A stretch of DNA of 64,000 bases, taken from the NCBI RefSeq assembly GCF_014648275.1, contig NZ_BMQU01000010.1, positions 1 through 64,000 of the forward strand, written 5' to 3'. Each line of letters starts with the position of its first letter. Position 1 is the stretch's first letter. The notes under the pieces are model-generated. The model had not been told where the DNA came from. It did no database searches and saw only the letters and a list, made by a program, of their open reading frames with translations. The stretch comes from Pseudomonas laurentiana (GTDB lineage Bacteria; Pseudomonadota; Gammaproteobacteria; Pseudomonadales; Pseudomonadaceae). Below, piece by piece: positions 16,599-25,703 of this stretch. The position numbers and the translations under genes were made by a program.

Positions 16599-17800
16599 TG
16601 CGTGACGTCTTTATTTGCGATGCAATTCGTACCCCCATCGGTCGCTTCGGTGGCGGTTTGGCCAGTGTGCGTGCCGATGACCTGGCCGCCGTGCCGCTCA
16701 AGGCGCTGATCGAGCGTAACCCGTCAGTGCAGTGGGACCAGATCGATGAAGTCTTTCTGGGCTGCGCGAACCAGGCCGGTGAAGACAACCGCAACGTTGC
16801 CCGCATGGCACTGTTGCTGGCGGGTCTGCCGGAAAGTGTGCCGGGCGTAACCCTCAACCGTCTTTGTGCTTCGGGCATGGACGCGGTCGGTACAGCCTTC
16901 CGTGCCATCGCCAGCGGCGAGATGGAGCTGGCAATTGCCGGTGGCGTCGAGTCGATGTCGCGTGCTCCGTTCGTCATGGGCAAGGCCGATAGCGCCTACT
17001 CGCGCAACATGAAGCTGGAAGACACCACCATTGGCTGGCGCTTCATCAACCCGTTGATGAAAGCGCAGTACGGTGTCGATGCCATGCCGCAGACCGCCGA
17101 CAACGTAGCCGATGACTATCAGGTGTCGCGTGCCGATCAGGACGCCTTCGCCCTGCGTAGCCAGCAGCGTACCGCCCAGGCACAGGCCGCCGGTTTCTTC
17201 GCCGAGGAAATCGTACCGGTACGTATCGCCCACAAGAAGGGCGAAACGATCGTTGACCAGGATGAGCACCCGCGTGCCGATACCACGCTGGAAGCACTGA
17301 CCCGGCTCAAGCCAGTCAATGGCCCGGACAAGACCGTTACGGCAGGCAATGCCTCAGGCGTCAACGACGGTGCCGCTGCGATGATCCTGGCGTCCGCCGA
17401 AGCAGTGAAGAAACACGGCCTGACACCGCGTGCGCGCGTGCTGGGCATGGCCAGTGCCGGTGTCGCCCCACGTGTCATGGGCATTGGCCCGGTACCGGCC
17501 GTACGTAAGCTGGTCGAGCGTCTTGGCCTGGCTGTGACTGACTTCGACGTCATCGAACTCAATGAAGCATTCGCCAGCCAAGGCCTTGCCGTGCTGCGTG
17601 AACTGGGCCTGGCCGATGATGCACCGCAGGTCAACCCTAACGGTGGCGCCATCGCCCTGGGGCATCCTTTGGGTATGAGCGGCGCACGCTTGATTCTGAC
17701 CGCGTTGCACCAGTTGGAAAAAACTGGCGGCCGCAAAGGCCTGGCAACCATGTGTGTAGGGGTTGGTCAAGGTTTGGCGCTGGCGATCGAGCGCGTGTAA
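16598..17800 (+). CDS. pcaF: Beta-ketoadipyl-CoA thiolase
   Basis: Final step: cleaves 3-oxoadipyl-CoA with CoA to succinyl-CoA and acetyl-CoA. 400 residues with the complete thiolase triad: nucleophile Cys90 in NRLCASGMDAVG, His356 in ALGHPLGMSGA, and Cys386 in MCVGVGQG. Start overlaps the pcaJ stop. In KT2440 pcaF is recalled as separate from pcaIJ; here the three form one overlapping run. Confidence 0.95.
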   Translation: MRDVFICDAIRTPIGRFGGGLASVRADDLAAVPLKALIERNPSVQWDQIDEVFLGCANQAGEDNRNVARMALLLAGLPESVPGVTLNRLCASGMDAVGTAFRAIASGEMELAIAGGVESMSRAPFVMGKADSAYSRNMKLEDTTIGWRFINPLMKAQYGVDAMPQTADNVADDYQVSRADQDAFALRSQQRTAQAQAAGFFAEEIVPVRIAHKKGETIVDQDEHPRADTTLEALTRLKPVNGPDKTVTAGNASGVNDGAAAMILASAEAVKKHGLTPRARVLGMASAGVAPRVMGIGPVPAVRKLVERLGLAVTDFDVIELNEAFASQGLAVLRELGLADDAPQVNPNGGAIALGHPLGMSGARLILTALHQLEKTGGRKGLATMCVGVGQGLALAIERV

Positions 17801-17919
17801 ATCAATAACCTCATCGCCCGGCCTCCACGCAAGGTCAGGGCGATGGGGTGATTGTTATGTGGAGCGAGGGTATCGCCAAGCCTGTCTAGACTTTCAGAAC
17901 CCTCCAAGAGTAAGCAGTC

Positions 17920-19209
17920 ATGACTTCAACCTACTACACCGGGGAAGAGCGCAGTAAACGTATCTTCGCCATTGTCGGCGCCTCTTCAGGCAACCTGGTC
18001 GAATGGTTCGACTTCTATGTCTATGCCTTTTGCGCGATCTACTTTGCGCCCGCTTTCTTCCCCTCCGACGATCCCACGGTGCAGTTGCTCAACACTGCCG
18101 GGGTATTTGCCGCAGGTTTTCTGATGCGCCCGATTGGTGGCTGGCTGTTTGGCCGGGTTGCCGATCGTCATGGTCGCAAGAACTCGATGATGATCTCGGT
18201 GCTGATGATGTGCGCCGGCTCACTCGCCATTGCCTGCCTGCCGACCTATGGCAGCATCGGTGCATGGGCACCGGCTCTGCTGTTGCTTGCCCGACTGTTC
18301 CAGGGCTTGTCGGTGGGCGGGGAGTACGGCACCACCGCGACTTACATGAGCGAGGTCGCCCTGCGCGGCCAACGAGGTTTTTTCGCCTCGTTCCAGTACG
18401 TGACGCTGATTGGCGGGCAACTGCTTGCGGTGTTGGTGGTGGTGATCCTGCAACAGCTGCTCAGTGAAGATGAACTGCGTGCCTGGGGATGGCGAATCCC
18501 CTTCGTAATCGGTGCCTGTGCGGCCTTGATCTCGCTGTTCCTGCGCCGTTCGCTGGAAGAAACCAGCAGCGCGGCTACCCGTAGCGATAAAGAGGCGGGC
18601 AGCCTTGTTGGGTTGTTCCGTCATCACAAGGCGGCCTTTATCACTGTGCTGGGTTACACCGCTGGTGGTTCGCTGATTTTCTACACCTTTACTACCTACA
18701 TGCAGAAGTACCTGGTGAACACTGCCGGGATGAACGCCAAGACCGCCAGCTTCATCATGACCGGCGTGCTGTTCCTGTACATGTGCATGCAGCCGCTGTT
18801 CGGCATGCTCTCCGACCGCATTGGCCGGCGTAACTCGATGCTGTGGTTTGGCGCGTTGGGCACGCTGTGCACGCTGCCGATCCTGTTGGTGCTGAAGACT
18901 GTCACCAGCCCGTTTCTGGCCTTTGTCCTGATCACCCTGGCGTTGGCCATCGTCAGTTTCTATACCTCGATCAGCGGCCTGGTCAAAGCTGAGATGTTCC
19001 CGCCGCAGGTGCGCGCATTGGGGGTTGGCCTGGCCTACGCCGTGGCCAATGCACTGTTTGGTGGTTCTGCCGAGTATGTTGCGCTGGGGCTGAAATCCCT
19101 GGGCATGGAAAACAGTTTTTACTGGTACGTTACCGCGATGATGGCGATTGCCTTCCTGTTCAGCCTGCGCCTGCCGAAGCAGGCGGCGTATTTGCATAAC
19201 GATCATTGA
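17920..19209 (+). CDS. pcaT: PcaT-type dicarboxylate/beta-ketoadipate transporter, MHS family
   Basis: 429-residue MFS symporter with 12 helices and the MHS signatures: [14 protein letters not shown] in TM1 (about 25-38), the loop [13 protein letters not shown] (about 80-92) and [15 protein letters not shown] (about 135-149) in TM4-5. PcaT in P. putida takes up beta-ketoadipate and dicarboxylates. Follows pcaF by 120 bases and precedes pcaB by 44, so likely in the same mRNA. It is clearly paralogous to the transporter at 39107-40426. Confidence 0.9.
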   Translation: MTSTYYTGEERSKRIFAIVGASSGNLVEWFDFYVYAFCAIYFAPAFFPSDDPTVQLLNTAGVFAAGFLMRPIGGWLFGRVADRHGRKNSMMISVLMMCAGSLAIACLPTYGSIGAWAPALLLLARLFQGLSVGGEYGTTATYMSEVALRGQRGFFASFQYVTLIGGQLLAVLVVVILQQLLSEDELRAWGWRIPFVIGACAALISLFLRRSLEETSSAATRSDKEAGSLVGLFRHHKAAFITVLGYTAGGSLIFYTFTTYMQKYLVNTAGMNAKTASFIMTGVLFLYMCMQPLFGMLSDRIGRRNSMLWFGALGTLCTLPILLVLKTVTSPFLAFVLITLALAIVSFYTSISGLVKAEMFPPQVRALGVGLAYAVANALFGGSAEYVALGLKSLGMENSFYWYVTAMMAIAFLFSLRLPKQAAYLHNDH

Positions 19210-19253
19210 TCCACTGGCGCGCCCTTGGGGCGCGTCTTGTTGAAGGACCTGCC

Positions 19254-20618
19254 ATGACTCAACGACCGGGCAACCAATTGTTCGATGCCTATTTCACTGC
19301 ACCTGCCATGCGCGAGGTATTTTCCGACCGTGGTCGAGTGCAGGGCATGCTTGATTTTGAAGCTGCGCTGGCCCGTGCCGAAGCCGCTGTCGGGGTTATC
19401 CCACAGGAGGCAGTAGCGCCCATAGAAGCGGCTTGCCAGGCCGATCACTACGATTTCGGCGCCTTGGCTGAAGCCATCGCCGTGGCGGGTAACTCGGCAA
19501 TTCCAATGGTCAAGGCACTGGGCAAGGTGATCGCCAGTGAGACACCGCAAGCCGAGCGTTTCGTTCACCTTGGGGCGACCAGCCAGGACGCGATGGACAC
19601 CGGTCTGGTACTGCAACTGCGTGACGCGCTCAGCCTGATCGAAGCTGACCTTGCCCAACTGTGCGAAGCCTTGGCACGCCAGGCCCTGGCCCATGCCGAT
19701 ACACCACTGGCCGGGCGCACTTGGCTGCAACATGCCACCCCGGTGACGCTGGGAATGAAAATTGCCGGCACCCTGGGTGCCCTGACGCGGCATCGTCAAC
19801 GCTTGCAAGAGCTCAAGCCTCGGGTCTTCTGCCTGCAGTTCGGCGGTGCCTCTGGAACCTTGGCTGCCTTGGGCGAAAATGGTTTGCGGGTTGCCGAAGC
19901 ACTGGCTGAGCAGTTGCACCTGAGCTTGCCCGAGCAGCCTTGGCACACCCAACGAGATCGCTTGGTGGAGTTCGCTTCAGTGCTTGCCCTGATCGCGGGC
20001 ACCTTGGGCAAGTTGGGCCGTGATGTCAGCTTGTTGATGCAAACCGAGGCCGCCGAAGTGTTTGAGCCTTCTGCTCCGGGCAAGGGCGGTTCCTCGACCA
20101 TGCCGCACAAGCGTAATCCGGTGGGGGCGGCGGTACTAATCGGTGCAGCGACCCGGGTGCCAGGCTTGCTGTCGACCTTGTTCGCCGCCATGCCACAGGA
20201 GCATGAGCGCAGCCTGGGCCTGTGGCACGCCGAATGGGAAACACTGCCGGAGATCTGCTGCCTGGTGTCCGGTGCATTGCATCAGGCACAGATCCTTGCC
20301 GATGGCATGGAAGTCGATGCCACGCGGATGCGCCGCAATCTGGAATTGACCCAAGGCCTGGTCTTGGCTGAAGCGGTAAGCATCGTGTTGGCGCAACGCT
20401 TGGGGCGTGACCATGCCCACCACCTGCTGGAGAGCTGCTGCAAGCGTGCAGTGGCTGAACAACGCCACCTGCGCGCCGTGCTCGGCGATGACCCGCAGGT
20501 GAGCGCCGAACTGTCGGCAGATGAACTCGATCGTCTGCTGGACCCCGCGCACTACCTCGGCCAGGCGCGTGTCTGGGTTGAGCGTGCCGTGGCTGAACAT
20601 ACCCGACTGAGTGCCTGA
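19254..20618 (+). CDS. pcaB: 3-Carboxy-cis,cis-muconate cycloisomerase
   Basis: Lactonises 3-carboxy-cis,cis-muconate, product of protocatechuate 3,4-dioxygenase, to 4-carboxymuconolactone. 454 residues of the fumarase/aspartase superfamily: HLGATSQDAMDTG (about 101-113) and the mobile signature loop GGSSTMPHKRNPVG (about 280-293), here GSS-type as in class II cycloisomerases. GAAGGA before the internal ATG at 19254 fixes the start; an upstream ATG would read through the pcaT stop region. Confidence 0.94.
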   Translation: MTQRPGNQLFDAYFTAPAMREVFSDRGRVQGMLDFEAALARAEAAVGVIPQEAVAPIEAACQADHYDFGALAEAIAVAGNSAIPMVKALGKVIASETPQAERFVHLGATSQDAMDTGLVLQLRDALSLIEADLAQLCEALARQALAHADTPLAGRTWLQHATPVTLGMKIAGTLGALTRHRQRLQELKPRVFCLQFGGASGTLAALGENGLRVAEALAEQLHLSLPEQPWHTQRDRLVEFASVLALIAGTLGKLGRDVSLLMQTEAAEVFEPSAPGKGGSSTMPHKRNPVGAAVLIGAATRVPGLLSTLFAAMPQEHERSLGLWHAEWETLPEICCLVSGALHQAQILADGMEVDATRMRRNLELTQGLVLAEAVSIVLAQRLGRDHAHHLLESCCKRAVAEQRHLRAVLGDDPQVSAELSADELDRLLDPAHYLGQARVWVERAVAEHTRLSA

Positions 20619-20629
20619 AGGAGACTTTT

Positions 20630-21421
20630 GTGGCTAGCGTACAACTTGCCGATGGCGTACTGAACTATCAAATCGATGGCCCGGAAGGGGCGCCGGTGCT
20701 GGTGTTGTCCAACTCCCTGGGCACTAACCTGCACATGTGGGACACCCAACTGCCCGCGTTCGCCGCGCACTTTCGTGTACTGCGTTACGACACCCGTGGT
20801 CATGGCCAGTCGTTGGTGACCGAGGGTCCCTACAGCATTGAACAATTGGGTCGGGACGTACTGGCCTTGCTCGATGCCTTGCAGATCGAGCGCGCACATT
20901 TCTGTGGCCTGTCCATGGGCGGTCTGATCGGCCAATGGCTGGGTATTAATGCTGGCCATCGACTGAACCGACTGATCGTTTGCAATACGGCAGCCAAAAT
21001 CGGTGCGCCGGAGGTTTGGAACCCTCGCATCGAAACCGTGCTGCGTGACGGTCAAGTTGCCATGGTTGGCCTGCGGGATGCGTCCATTGAACGTTGGTTC
21101 ACCCCGGCCTACGCCGCAGCCCATCCCGACCAGGCCAAGCGCATCACCGACATGCTCGCGGCGACCTCGCCGCAGGGCTACGCGGCGAACTGCGCGGCGG
21201 TGCGTGATGCCGACTTCCGCGACCAGTTGAGCGAGATCAAGGTACCGCTGCTGGTGATTTCCGGCAGCGCCGACGCGGTGACCCCGCCGTCTGGCGGCCT
21301 GTTTATCCAGGACAACGTAGTCGGTGCCGAGTACGCTGAGTTCCATGCTGCGCACCTGTCCAACGTTGAAGTGGGTGAACCGTTCAGTCGTCGTGTCATT
21401 GACTTCCTGTTGGCCCGTTGA
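20630..21421 (+). CDS. pcaD: 3-Oxoadipate enol-lactonase
   Basis: Hydrolyses beta-ketoadipate enol-lactone to beta-ketoadipate. 263-residue alpha/beta hydrolase: oxyanion region LSNSLGTN (about 27-34), nucleophile elbow GLSMGG with Ser95, an acidic residue in SGSADAVTPP and a terminal His in HAAHLSNVE. GTG start with AAGGAG well placed 6 bases before it, 11 bases after the pcaB stop. In some bacteria pcaD is fused to pcaC; here they are separate. Confidence 0.94.
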   Translation: MASVQLADGVLNYQIDGPEGAPVLVLSNSLGTNLHMWDTQLPAFAAHFRVLRYDTRGHGQSLVTEGPYSIEQLGRDVLALLDALQIERAHFCGLSMGGLIGQWLGINAGHRLNRLIVCNTAAKIGAPEVWNPRIETVLRDGQVAMVGLRDASIERWFTPAYAAAHPDQAKRITDMLAATSPQGYAANCAAVRDADFRDQLSEIKVPLLVISGSADAVTPPSGGLFIQDNVVGAEYAEFHAAHLSNVEVGEPFSRRVIDFLLAR

Positions 21422-21431
21422 GGAGCTAGGT

Positions 21432-21824
21432 GTGGACGAGAAACAGCGTTACGAAGAAGGCATGAAGGTCCGTCGTGCAGTGCTGGGCGACGCACACGTC
21501 GATCGCAGCCTGAATAACCTGACGGCCTTCAACAGCGAGTTCCAGGAAATGATCACCCGTCATGCCTGGGGCGATATCTGGACCCGTCCGGGCTTGCCGC
21601 GGCATACCCGAAGCCTGATCACCATTGCGATGTTGATTGGCATGAACCGCAATGAAGAGCTGAAGCTGCATTTGCGAGCGGCAGCCAACAATGGCGTCAC
21701 CCGTGAAGAGATCAAGGAAGTGCTGATGCAGAGCGCGATCTACTGCGGGATTCCGGCGGCCAATGCCACGTTCCACCTGGCGGAGTCGGTGTGGGATGAG
21801 TTGGGGGTTGAGTCGCGCGAGTGA
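21432..21824 (+). CDS. pcaC: 4-Carboxymuconolactone decarboxylase
   Basis: 130 residues, exactly the family length; decarboxylates 4-carboxymuconolactone to beta-ketoadipate enol-lactone. The CMD-domain pattern is visible: DIWTRPGLPRHTRSLITIAM (about 45-64), the active-site ELKLHLRAAANNGVT with His, and EVLMQSAIYCGIPAA. GTG start at 21432, GGAG upstream; ORFs starting further left run through pcaD. Last gene of the forward pca run. Confidence 0.94.
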   Translation: MDEKQRYEEGMKVRRAVLGDAHVDRSLNNLTAFNSEFQEMITRHAWGDIWTRPGLPRHTRSLITIAMLIGMNRNEELKLHLRAAANNGVTREEIKEVLMQSAIYCGIPAANATFHLAESVWDELGVESRE

Positions 21825-21855
21825 CGTGAAAACGGGCAAAACCGGGGCCTGCACT

Positions 21856-21873
21856 CGGACGTTCCCACGTCCG
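21856..21873 (+). terminator. Possible terminator of the pca operon
   Basis: Seven-base stem CGGACGT / ACGTCCG, loop TCCC, starting 32 bases after the pcaC stop; only two T follow, so efficiency is uncertain. Confidence 0.35.
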
Positions 21874-21907
21874 TTGCGGGCGCGGGCCCTTACAGCGCCA
21901 TGCCCTT

Positions 21908-22414
21908 CTAGCGCCAGGTCACCGGCCCGGCGCTACCTTCCACAGCTGCTTTCAAGTCGGGCCGTAGCCCAAGCATGAACGCCGCTTCTGCCACGATGAA
22001 CAACGGCCCGATGATCAGCCCGCTGATGTCATCGACAAACGCCGGTTTACGCTTTTCGTAATAATGCCCGACGAACTGGATGGCCCAGCCGGCCACGAAC
22101 AGCCCCAATCCTGCGCTCAACCAGACCGCAGTGCTTTGTGCCGCCAGTCGCTCACCAGCCCATAGGCACAGGCCGAGCAAAGCGCCCATCACCAGGCCAA
22201 AGTGTGGGTCCAGTCGCAGGTAAAACCAGGCCGAAGCCGAGGCTGCGAGCAGTGCAGGTGACAACCACATCCCCATCAGCGATAGACCCGGGCGTGACAG
22301 CAGTACGGTCACTGCAACGACGATCAGCGGGATCCCAATGAAGTGCGTGGCAATGTTGCGCGGATCGCGGTGGTACGCGGCGTACTGACTGAGGTACGTA
22401 GCGAGGCTTTTCAT
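21908..22414 (-). CDS. Mpo1-like (DUF962) membrane protein
   Basis: 168-residue integral membrane protein. Mpo1/YGL010w family features: NIATHFIGIPLIVVA with its conserved His (about 20-34), and VGHYYEKRKPAFVDD (about 112-126) with the second His and acidic residues. In yeast the homologue is an Fe(II) alpha-oxidising dioxygenase of 2-hydroxy fatty acids; a similar role here is inference. GGGAGGAA upstream selects ATG 22414 over the track's longer frame. Convergent with pcaC. Confidence 0.8.
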   Translation of the reverse strand: MKSLATYLSQYAAYHRDPRNIATHFIGIPLIVVAVTVLLSRPGLSLMGMWLSPALLAASASAWFYLRLDPHFGLVMGALLGLCLWAGERLAAQSTAVWLSAGLGLFVAGWAIQFVGHYYEKRKPAFVDDISGLIIGPLFIVAEAAFMLGLRPDLKAAVEGSAGPVTWR

Positions 22415-22639
22415 TGTTGTTCCTCCCGTCGAGCGTCGAATGAACAATCGTCATACCTGGCGTATGCCGCCGATTCAAGGCTACAGGTGTGGGCGGTTGC
22501 GCATTTCGTGCAGGATAGCTTGCTGCCGGGAGGGGAGGTAGCGCGTCGGGGCTCTGGTTGAATCGAGATCCCCGACCCGGCTCGCCTCTAACAACTGGCG
22601 AACCCGGTCGGCGTCTCGCCAAGCCAGGTGTTGCGGTGC

Positions 22640-23893
22640 TTACAGAATGCCGATCGGGTAGCTGACGATCAGGCGGTTCTCGTCAAAGGAGTTGGTGTTG
22701 AAGTCTCGGCGCATGGTCGAGTTGCGCCATTTGAACGAGAGGTCTTTGAAGGTGCCGGACTGGATGACATAGGCCAGCTCCGATTCCCGCGCCCATTCCT
22801 TGCCATTATCAACACTGCTGGTTTGCACGTTGTCGCCGCTGATATAGCGGTTCATCAAGGTCAGACCAGGTACACCGAGGCCGGCAAAGTTGAAATCATG
22901 GCGCAATTGCCAGGAGCGCTCCTTGGCGTTGTCGAAGCTGGAGTTGTAGCTGTCGTTGGCCAGGGTGCCGCCGCTGGTGCCGTTCACCCGCATCCAGGCA
23001 CTGTCGCCACTGACCTTCTGCAGGCCGACATAGAAGGTGTTGCTGCCGTAGCGTGCCGACAGCAACGCCGAAGCGGTCTTGTTATCCAGCTTGCCGGCCC
23101 GTTCAGCGCCGTCTTCCTTGCCAATGAAGTAACCGAGGTTGGCGCCCAGGGTCCAGTCACCCAGCGGCTGGCTGTGAACCAGATTGATGTATTGCTGGTT
23201 GTAGATGTCCTTGAGCTCGGCATTCCACAGGCCGATCAATGTCCGTTTTTCATTGAAGCTGTATTCGCCACCGGCAAAGTTGAAGCGATCGGACGTGAAG
23301 GCGGGTTTGCCGTTCATGTACATGTCTTCCATGCTGGCATCATTGCGTGGGCTGTTGCCACGGAACTGGCCACCATAGAGTGTCAGGCCGGTAATCTCCT
23401 GGGAGGTGATCTGGCCACCGCGGAAGGTTTGCGGCAGTGAGCGGCCATCGTCCGAACGCAGAATCGGCAGCACCGGCATCCATTCGCCAACCTTCAATTC
23501 AGTCTTGGAGACCTTTGCTTTCAAGGCTACGCCCAGGCGCCCGAAGTTATCGGCCGGGCGCCCGTCATCGTGAACCGGTAACAATTGAGTGCCGGCGGTG
23601 CCCTTGCCGCCATCGAGTTTGACCGAGTACAGCCCCAATACATCGACACCGAAGCCGACAGTGCCTTGGGTGAAGCCCGACTTGGCATCAAGGATGAAAC
23701 TCTGGGTCCATTCCTCGGCCTTGCCTTGTTTGTTTGCCGGGTCGACGAAGTTGCGATTGATGTAGAAGTTGCGCAGGTTGAGCGTGGCTTTGGCGTCTTC
23801 GACAAAACCGCCTTCGCTGGCCAGTGCAGGCAGCGCGCAGGTGGTGATCAATAAACCGGAAAACAAGTGTCGTGCGGGTTGGAAGGTGTTCAT
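22640..23893 (-). CDS. OprD-family outer-membrane porin, BenF/PcaP-like
   Basis: 417 residues: signal peptide of about 25 residues ending ALPALA|SEGGF, then the OprD barrel with alternating strands (ATLNLRNFYINRNFVDP; GKPAFTSDRFNFAGGEYSF; RQL-type LRHDFNFAGLGVPGL) and a C-terminal strand ending in a hydrophobic residue (ENRLIVSYPIGIL). OprD-subfamily channels take up aromatic carboxylates or amino acids. A PcaR motif 155-170 bases upstream on the same strand and position after the pca genes argue for an aromatic-acid channel (pcaP of P. putida). Specificity is inferred. Confidence 0.88.
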   Translation of the reverse strand: MNTFQPARHLFSGLLITTCALPALASEGGFVEDAKATLNLRNFYINRNFVDPANKQGKAEEWTQSFILDAKSGFTQGTVGFGVDVLGLYSVKLDGGKGTAGTQLLPVHDDGRPADNFGRLGVALKAKVSKTELKVGEWMPVLPILRSDDGRSLPQTFRGGQITSQEITGLTLYGGQFRGNSPRNDASMEDMYMNGKPAFTSDRFNFAGGEYSFNEKRTLIGLWNAELKDIYNQQYINLVHSQPLGDWTLGANLGYFIGKEDGAERAGKLDNKTASALLSARYGSNTFYVGLQKVSGDSAWMRVNGTSGGTLANDSYNSSFDNAKERSWQLRHDFNFAGLGVPGLTLMNRYISGDNVQTSSVDNGKEWARESELAYVIQSGTFKDLSFKWRNSTMRRDFNTNSFDENRLIVSYPIGIL

Positions 23894-24047
23894 TGTGGTG
23901 TCTCTTGTTTTTATTGGGCCGAGGCCTTCAACCGTAACGTTCAGTCGTCACGGATCGAGGTGCTGAGCTGAGTCGTCAGTGTTTCAAAGCGGCGAAAGGA
24001 TGGTGCTGTGAGCGGAGGGGTCGAATCAATTCACCGCAAACGGTAAT

Positions 24048-24062
24048 GTGCGATAAACGAAC
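24048..24062 (-). promoter_or_regulatory. PcaR motif upstream of the porin gene
   Basis: Minus-strand GTTCGTTTATCGCAC matches 13 of 15 positions of GTTCGATAATCGCAC and points toward the porin. Confidence 0.6.
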
Positions 24063-24173
24063 ACTAACTAGGTGGTACATAATTTTCTGGGCGTTCGCGG
24101 TGCTGCAATAGCCCTACAGGTGCCCGCGCCGACAGTCGATGCAGGTCAGGCAGTTACCTTTGCATGCAGGCAC

Positions 24174-24199
24174 AAAAAAGCCACCGCGAGGGTGGCTTT
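24174..24199 (-). terminator. Terminator of ttgABC
   Basis: Stem AAAGCCACC / GGTGGCTTT, 5-base loop, then six U on the minus strand, about 50 bases after the ttgC stop. Confidence 0.85.
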
Positions 24200-24251
24200 C
24201 AGGAGGTGTCGCATTCCCGCGACAGCTTCGCAGGCAGTGCCGCAACGGCTA

Positions 24252-25703
24252 TCAGTTCTGCGTGGTTTGCGCTGAGGCTTGTTGCGCCTGGCCGGTCTGT
24301 TCATACCAACCGCCACCAAGGGCCTTGTACAGGTTCACCTCACTGACCAGTTGCAGGAGGCGGTCGGCGATCAGCGCCTGTTGGCTGCTGAACAGCGAGC
24401 GCTGGGCATCGAGGAAGGTCAGGTTACTGTCGATCCCGATGCGATAGCGACGCTCGGCCAGGCGGTAGTAGTCCTGGTTGGCGGCGACCAGGTCGCGCTG
24501 CGCCTGAAGTTGTTCGTTGAAGGTCTGGCGTGCTGCCAGGCCATCGGCAACTTCCTGGAACGCGGTCTGGATGGTCTTCTCGTACTTGGCGACGTTGATG
24601 TCTTTCTGGATCTTCGAGTAGTCCAGGCTGGCGCGCAGGCTACCGGCATTGAAGATCGGCAGGTTTATCTGCGGCTGGAACAGCCAGGTGCCCGAGCCGC
24701 CCTTGAACAGACCGCCCATGTCCGGGCTGAGGGTACCGGCGTTAGCCGTCAGGCTGATGCTTGGAAAGAACGCCGCCCGTGCTGCACCGATGTTGGCGTT
24801 GGCAGCCTTGAGCAGGTGCTCGGCTTCCTGGATGTCCGGACGGCGTTGCAGCAGTTCGGAGGGCAGGCCAGCCGGTACCTCGTTCAGCAGGTCCGCGTTG
24901 AGTTCCTGGCTGGCCGGGAGGTTGGCCGGCACGCTGGTGCCGAGCAACACGGTCAGGCTGTTCAGGTCCTGAGCGACCAGGCGCTGGTACTGGGCCAGCT
25001 TGACCCTGGCACCTTCCACTGACGTCCGCGCCTGGCTCAGGTCCAGGGCAGACGAGACGCCGACTTCATTACTGCGTTTGGTCAGCTGGTAGCTTTCCTC
25101 GTAGGTCTTGAGGGTTTCCTCGGTCAGTTTGAGCAGGGCCTGGTCTGCCTGCCAGGTCAGGTAGGCGTTGGCGACACTGGCCACCAGGCTGATCTGTGTC
25201 GAGCGACGGGCTTGCTCACTGGACAGGTAGGTTTCCAGGGCCTGCTCGCTGAGGCTGCGGACACGTCCGAACAGGTCCAGTTCATAGGCGCTGACGCCGA
25301 GCGTAGCCGAGTACTGGCTGTTGATGTTCGCTTCACCGGTACTCGACACGTCGCCGGGAACGCGTTGGCGGCTGCCACTGCCATTGGCCGAGACGGCCGG
25401 GAACAGGTCTGCACGCTGAATGCGGTACTGCGCCCGGTAGGCGTCGATGTTCAGTGCCGCCACCCGCAGGTCGCGGTTGTTGACCAGCGCCGTCTGGATC
25501 AGCTGTTGCAGAGCCGGGTCATGGAAGAACTGGCGCCAGCCTTGCTCGGCTGCCGCGACCTCGGCCGACTCGGTCGGCGAGTAGGCCGGGCCTTGTGGCC
25601 ACTGAGCCGCCACCGGCGACTCGGGCGTTTGGTAATCGGGGATCAGCGAGCAGCCGCCAAGAATGAAAGCGGTGACCGCCAGGGACAACAGGGACTTACT
25701 CAT
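24252..25703 (-). CDS. ttgC: RND efflux outer-membrane channel TtgC
   Basis: 483-residue TolC-like outer-membrane factor of the NodT family. Lipoprotein signal with lipobox LGGC (Cys18), then two OEP repeats with long helical hairpins; [19 protein letters not shown] is the conserved RRPDI motif. Completes a tripartite pump with TtgA and TtgB. Start ATG overlaps the ttgB stop (ATGA). A Gln/Ala-rich tail follows. The orthology to TtgC/ArpC is near certain from synteny with ttgAB-R. Confidence 0.94.
   Translation of the reverse strand: MSKSLLSLAVTAFILGGCSLIPDYQTPESPVAAQWPQGPAYSPTESAEVAAAEQGWRQFFHDPALQQLIQTALVNNRDLRVAALNIDAYRAQYRIQRADLFPAVSANGSGSRQRVPGDVSSTGEANINSQYSATLGVSAYELDLFGRVRSLSEQALETYLSSEQARRSTQISLVASVANAYLTWQADQALLKLTEETLKTYEESYQLTKRSNEVGVSSALDLSQARTSVEGARVKLAQYQRLVAQDLNSLTVLLGTSVPANLPASQELNADLLNEVPAGLPSELLQRRPDIQEAEHLLKAANANIGAARAAFFPSISLTANAGTLSPDMGGLFKGGSGTWLFQPQINLPIFNAGSLRASLDYSKIQKDINVAKYEKTIQTAFQEVADGLAARQTFNEQLQAQRDLVAANQDYYRLAERRYRIGIDSNLTFLDAQRSLFSSQQALIADRLLQLVSEVNLYKALGGGWYEQTGQAQQASAQTTQN

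Larger units (their letters stand above)
23894..24251. other. Intergenic region between the porin and ttgC
   Basis: 358 bases. It holds the porin promoter region with a PcaR motif and the ttgC terminator; the rest contains no ORF or RNA I can support. Confidence 0.5.
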
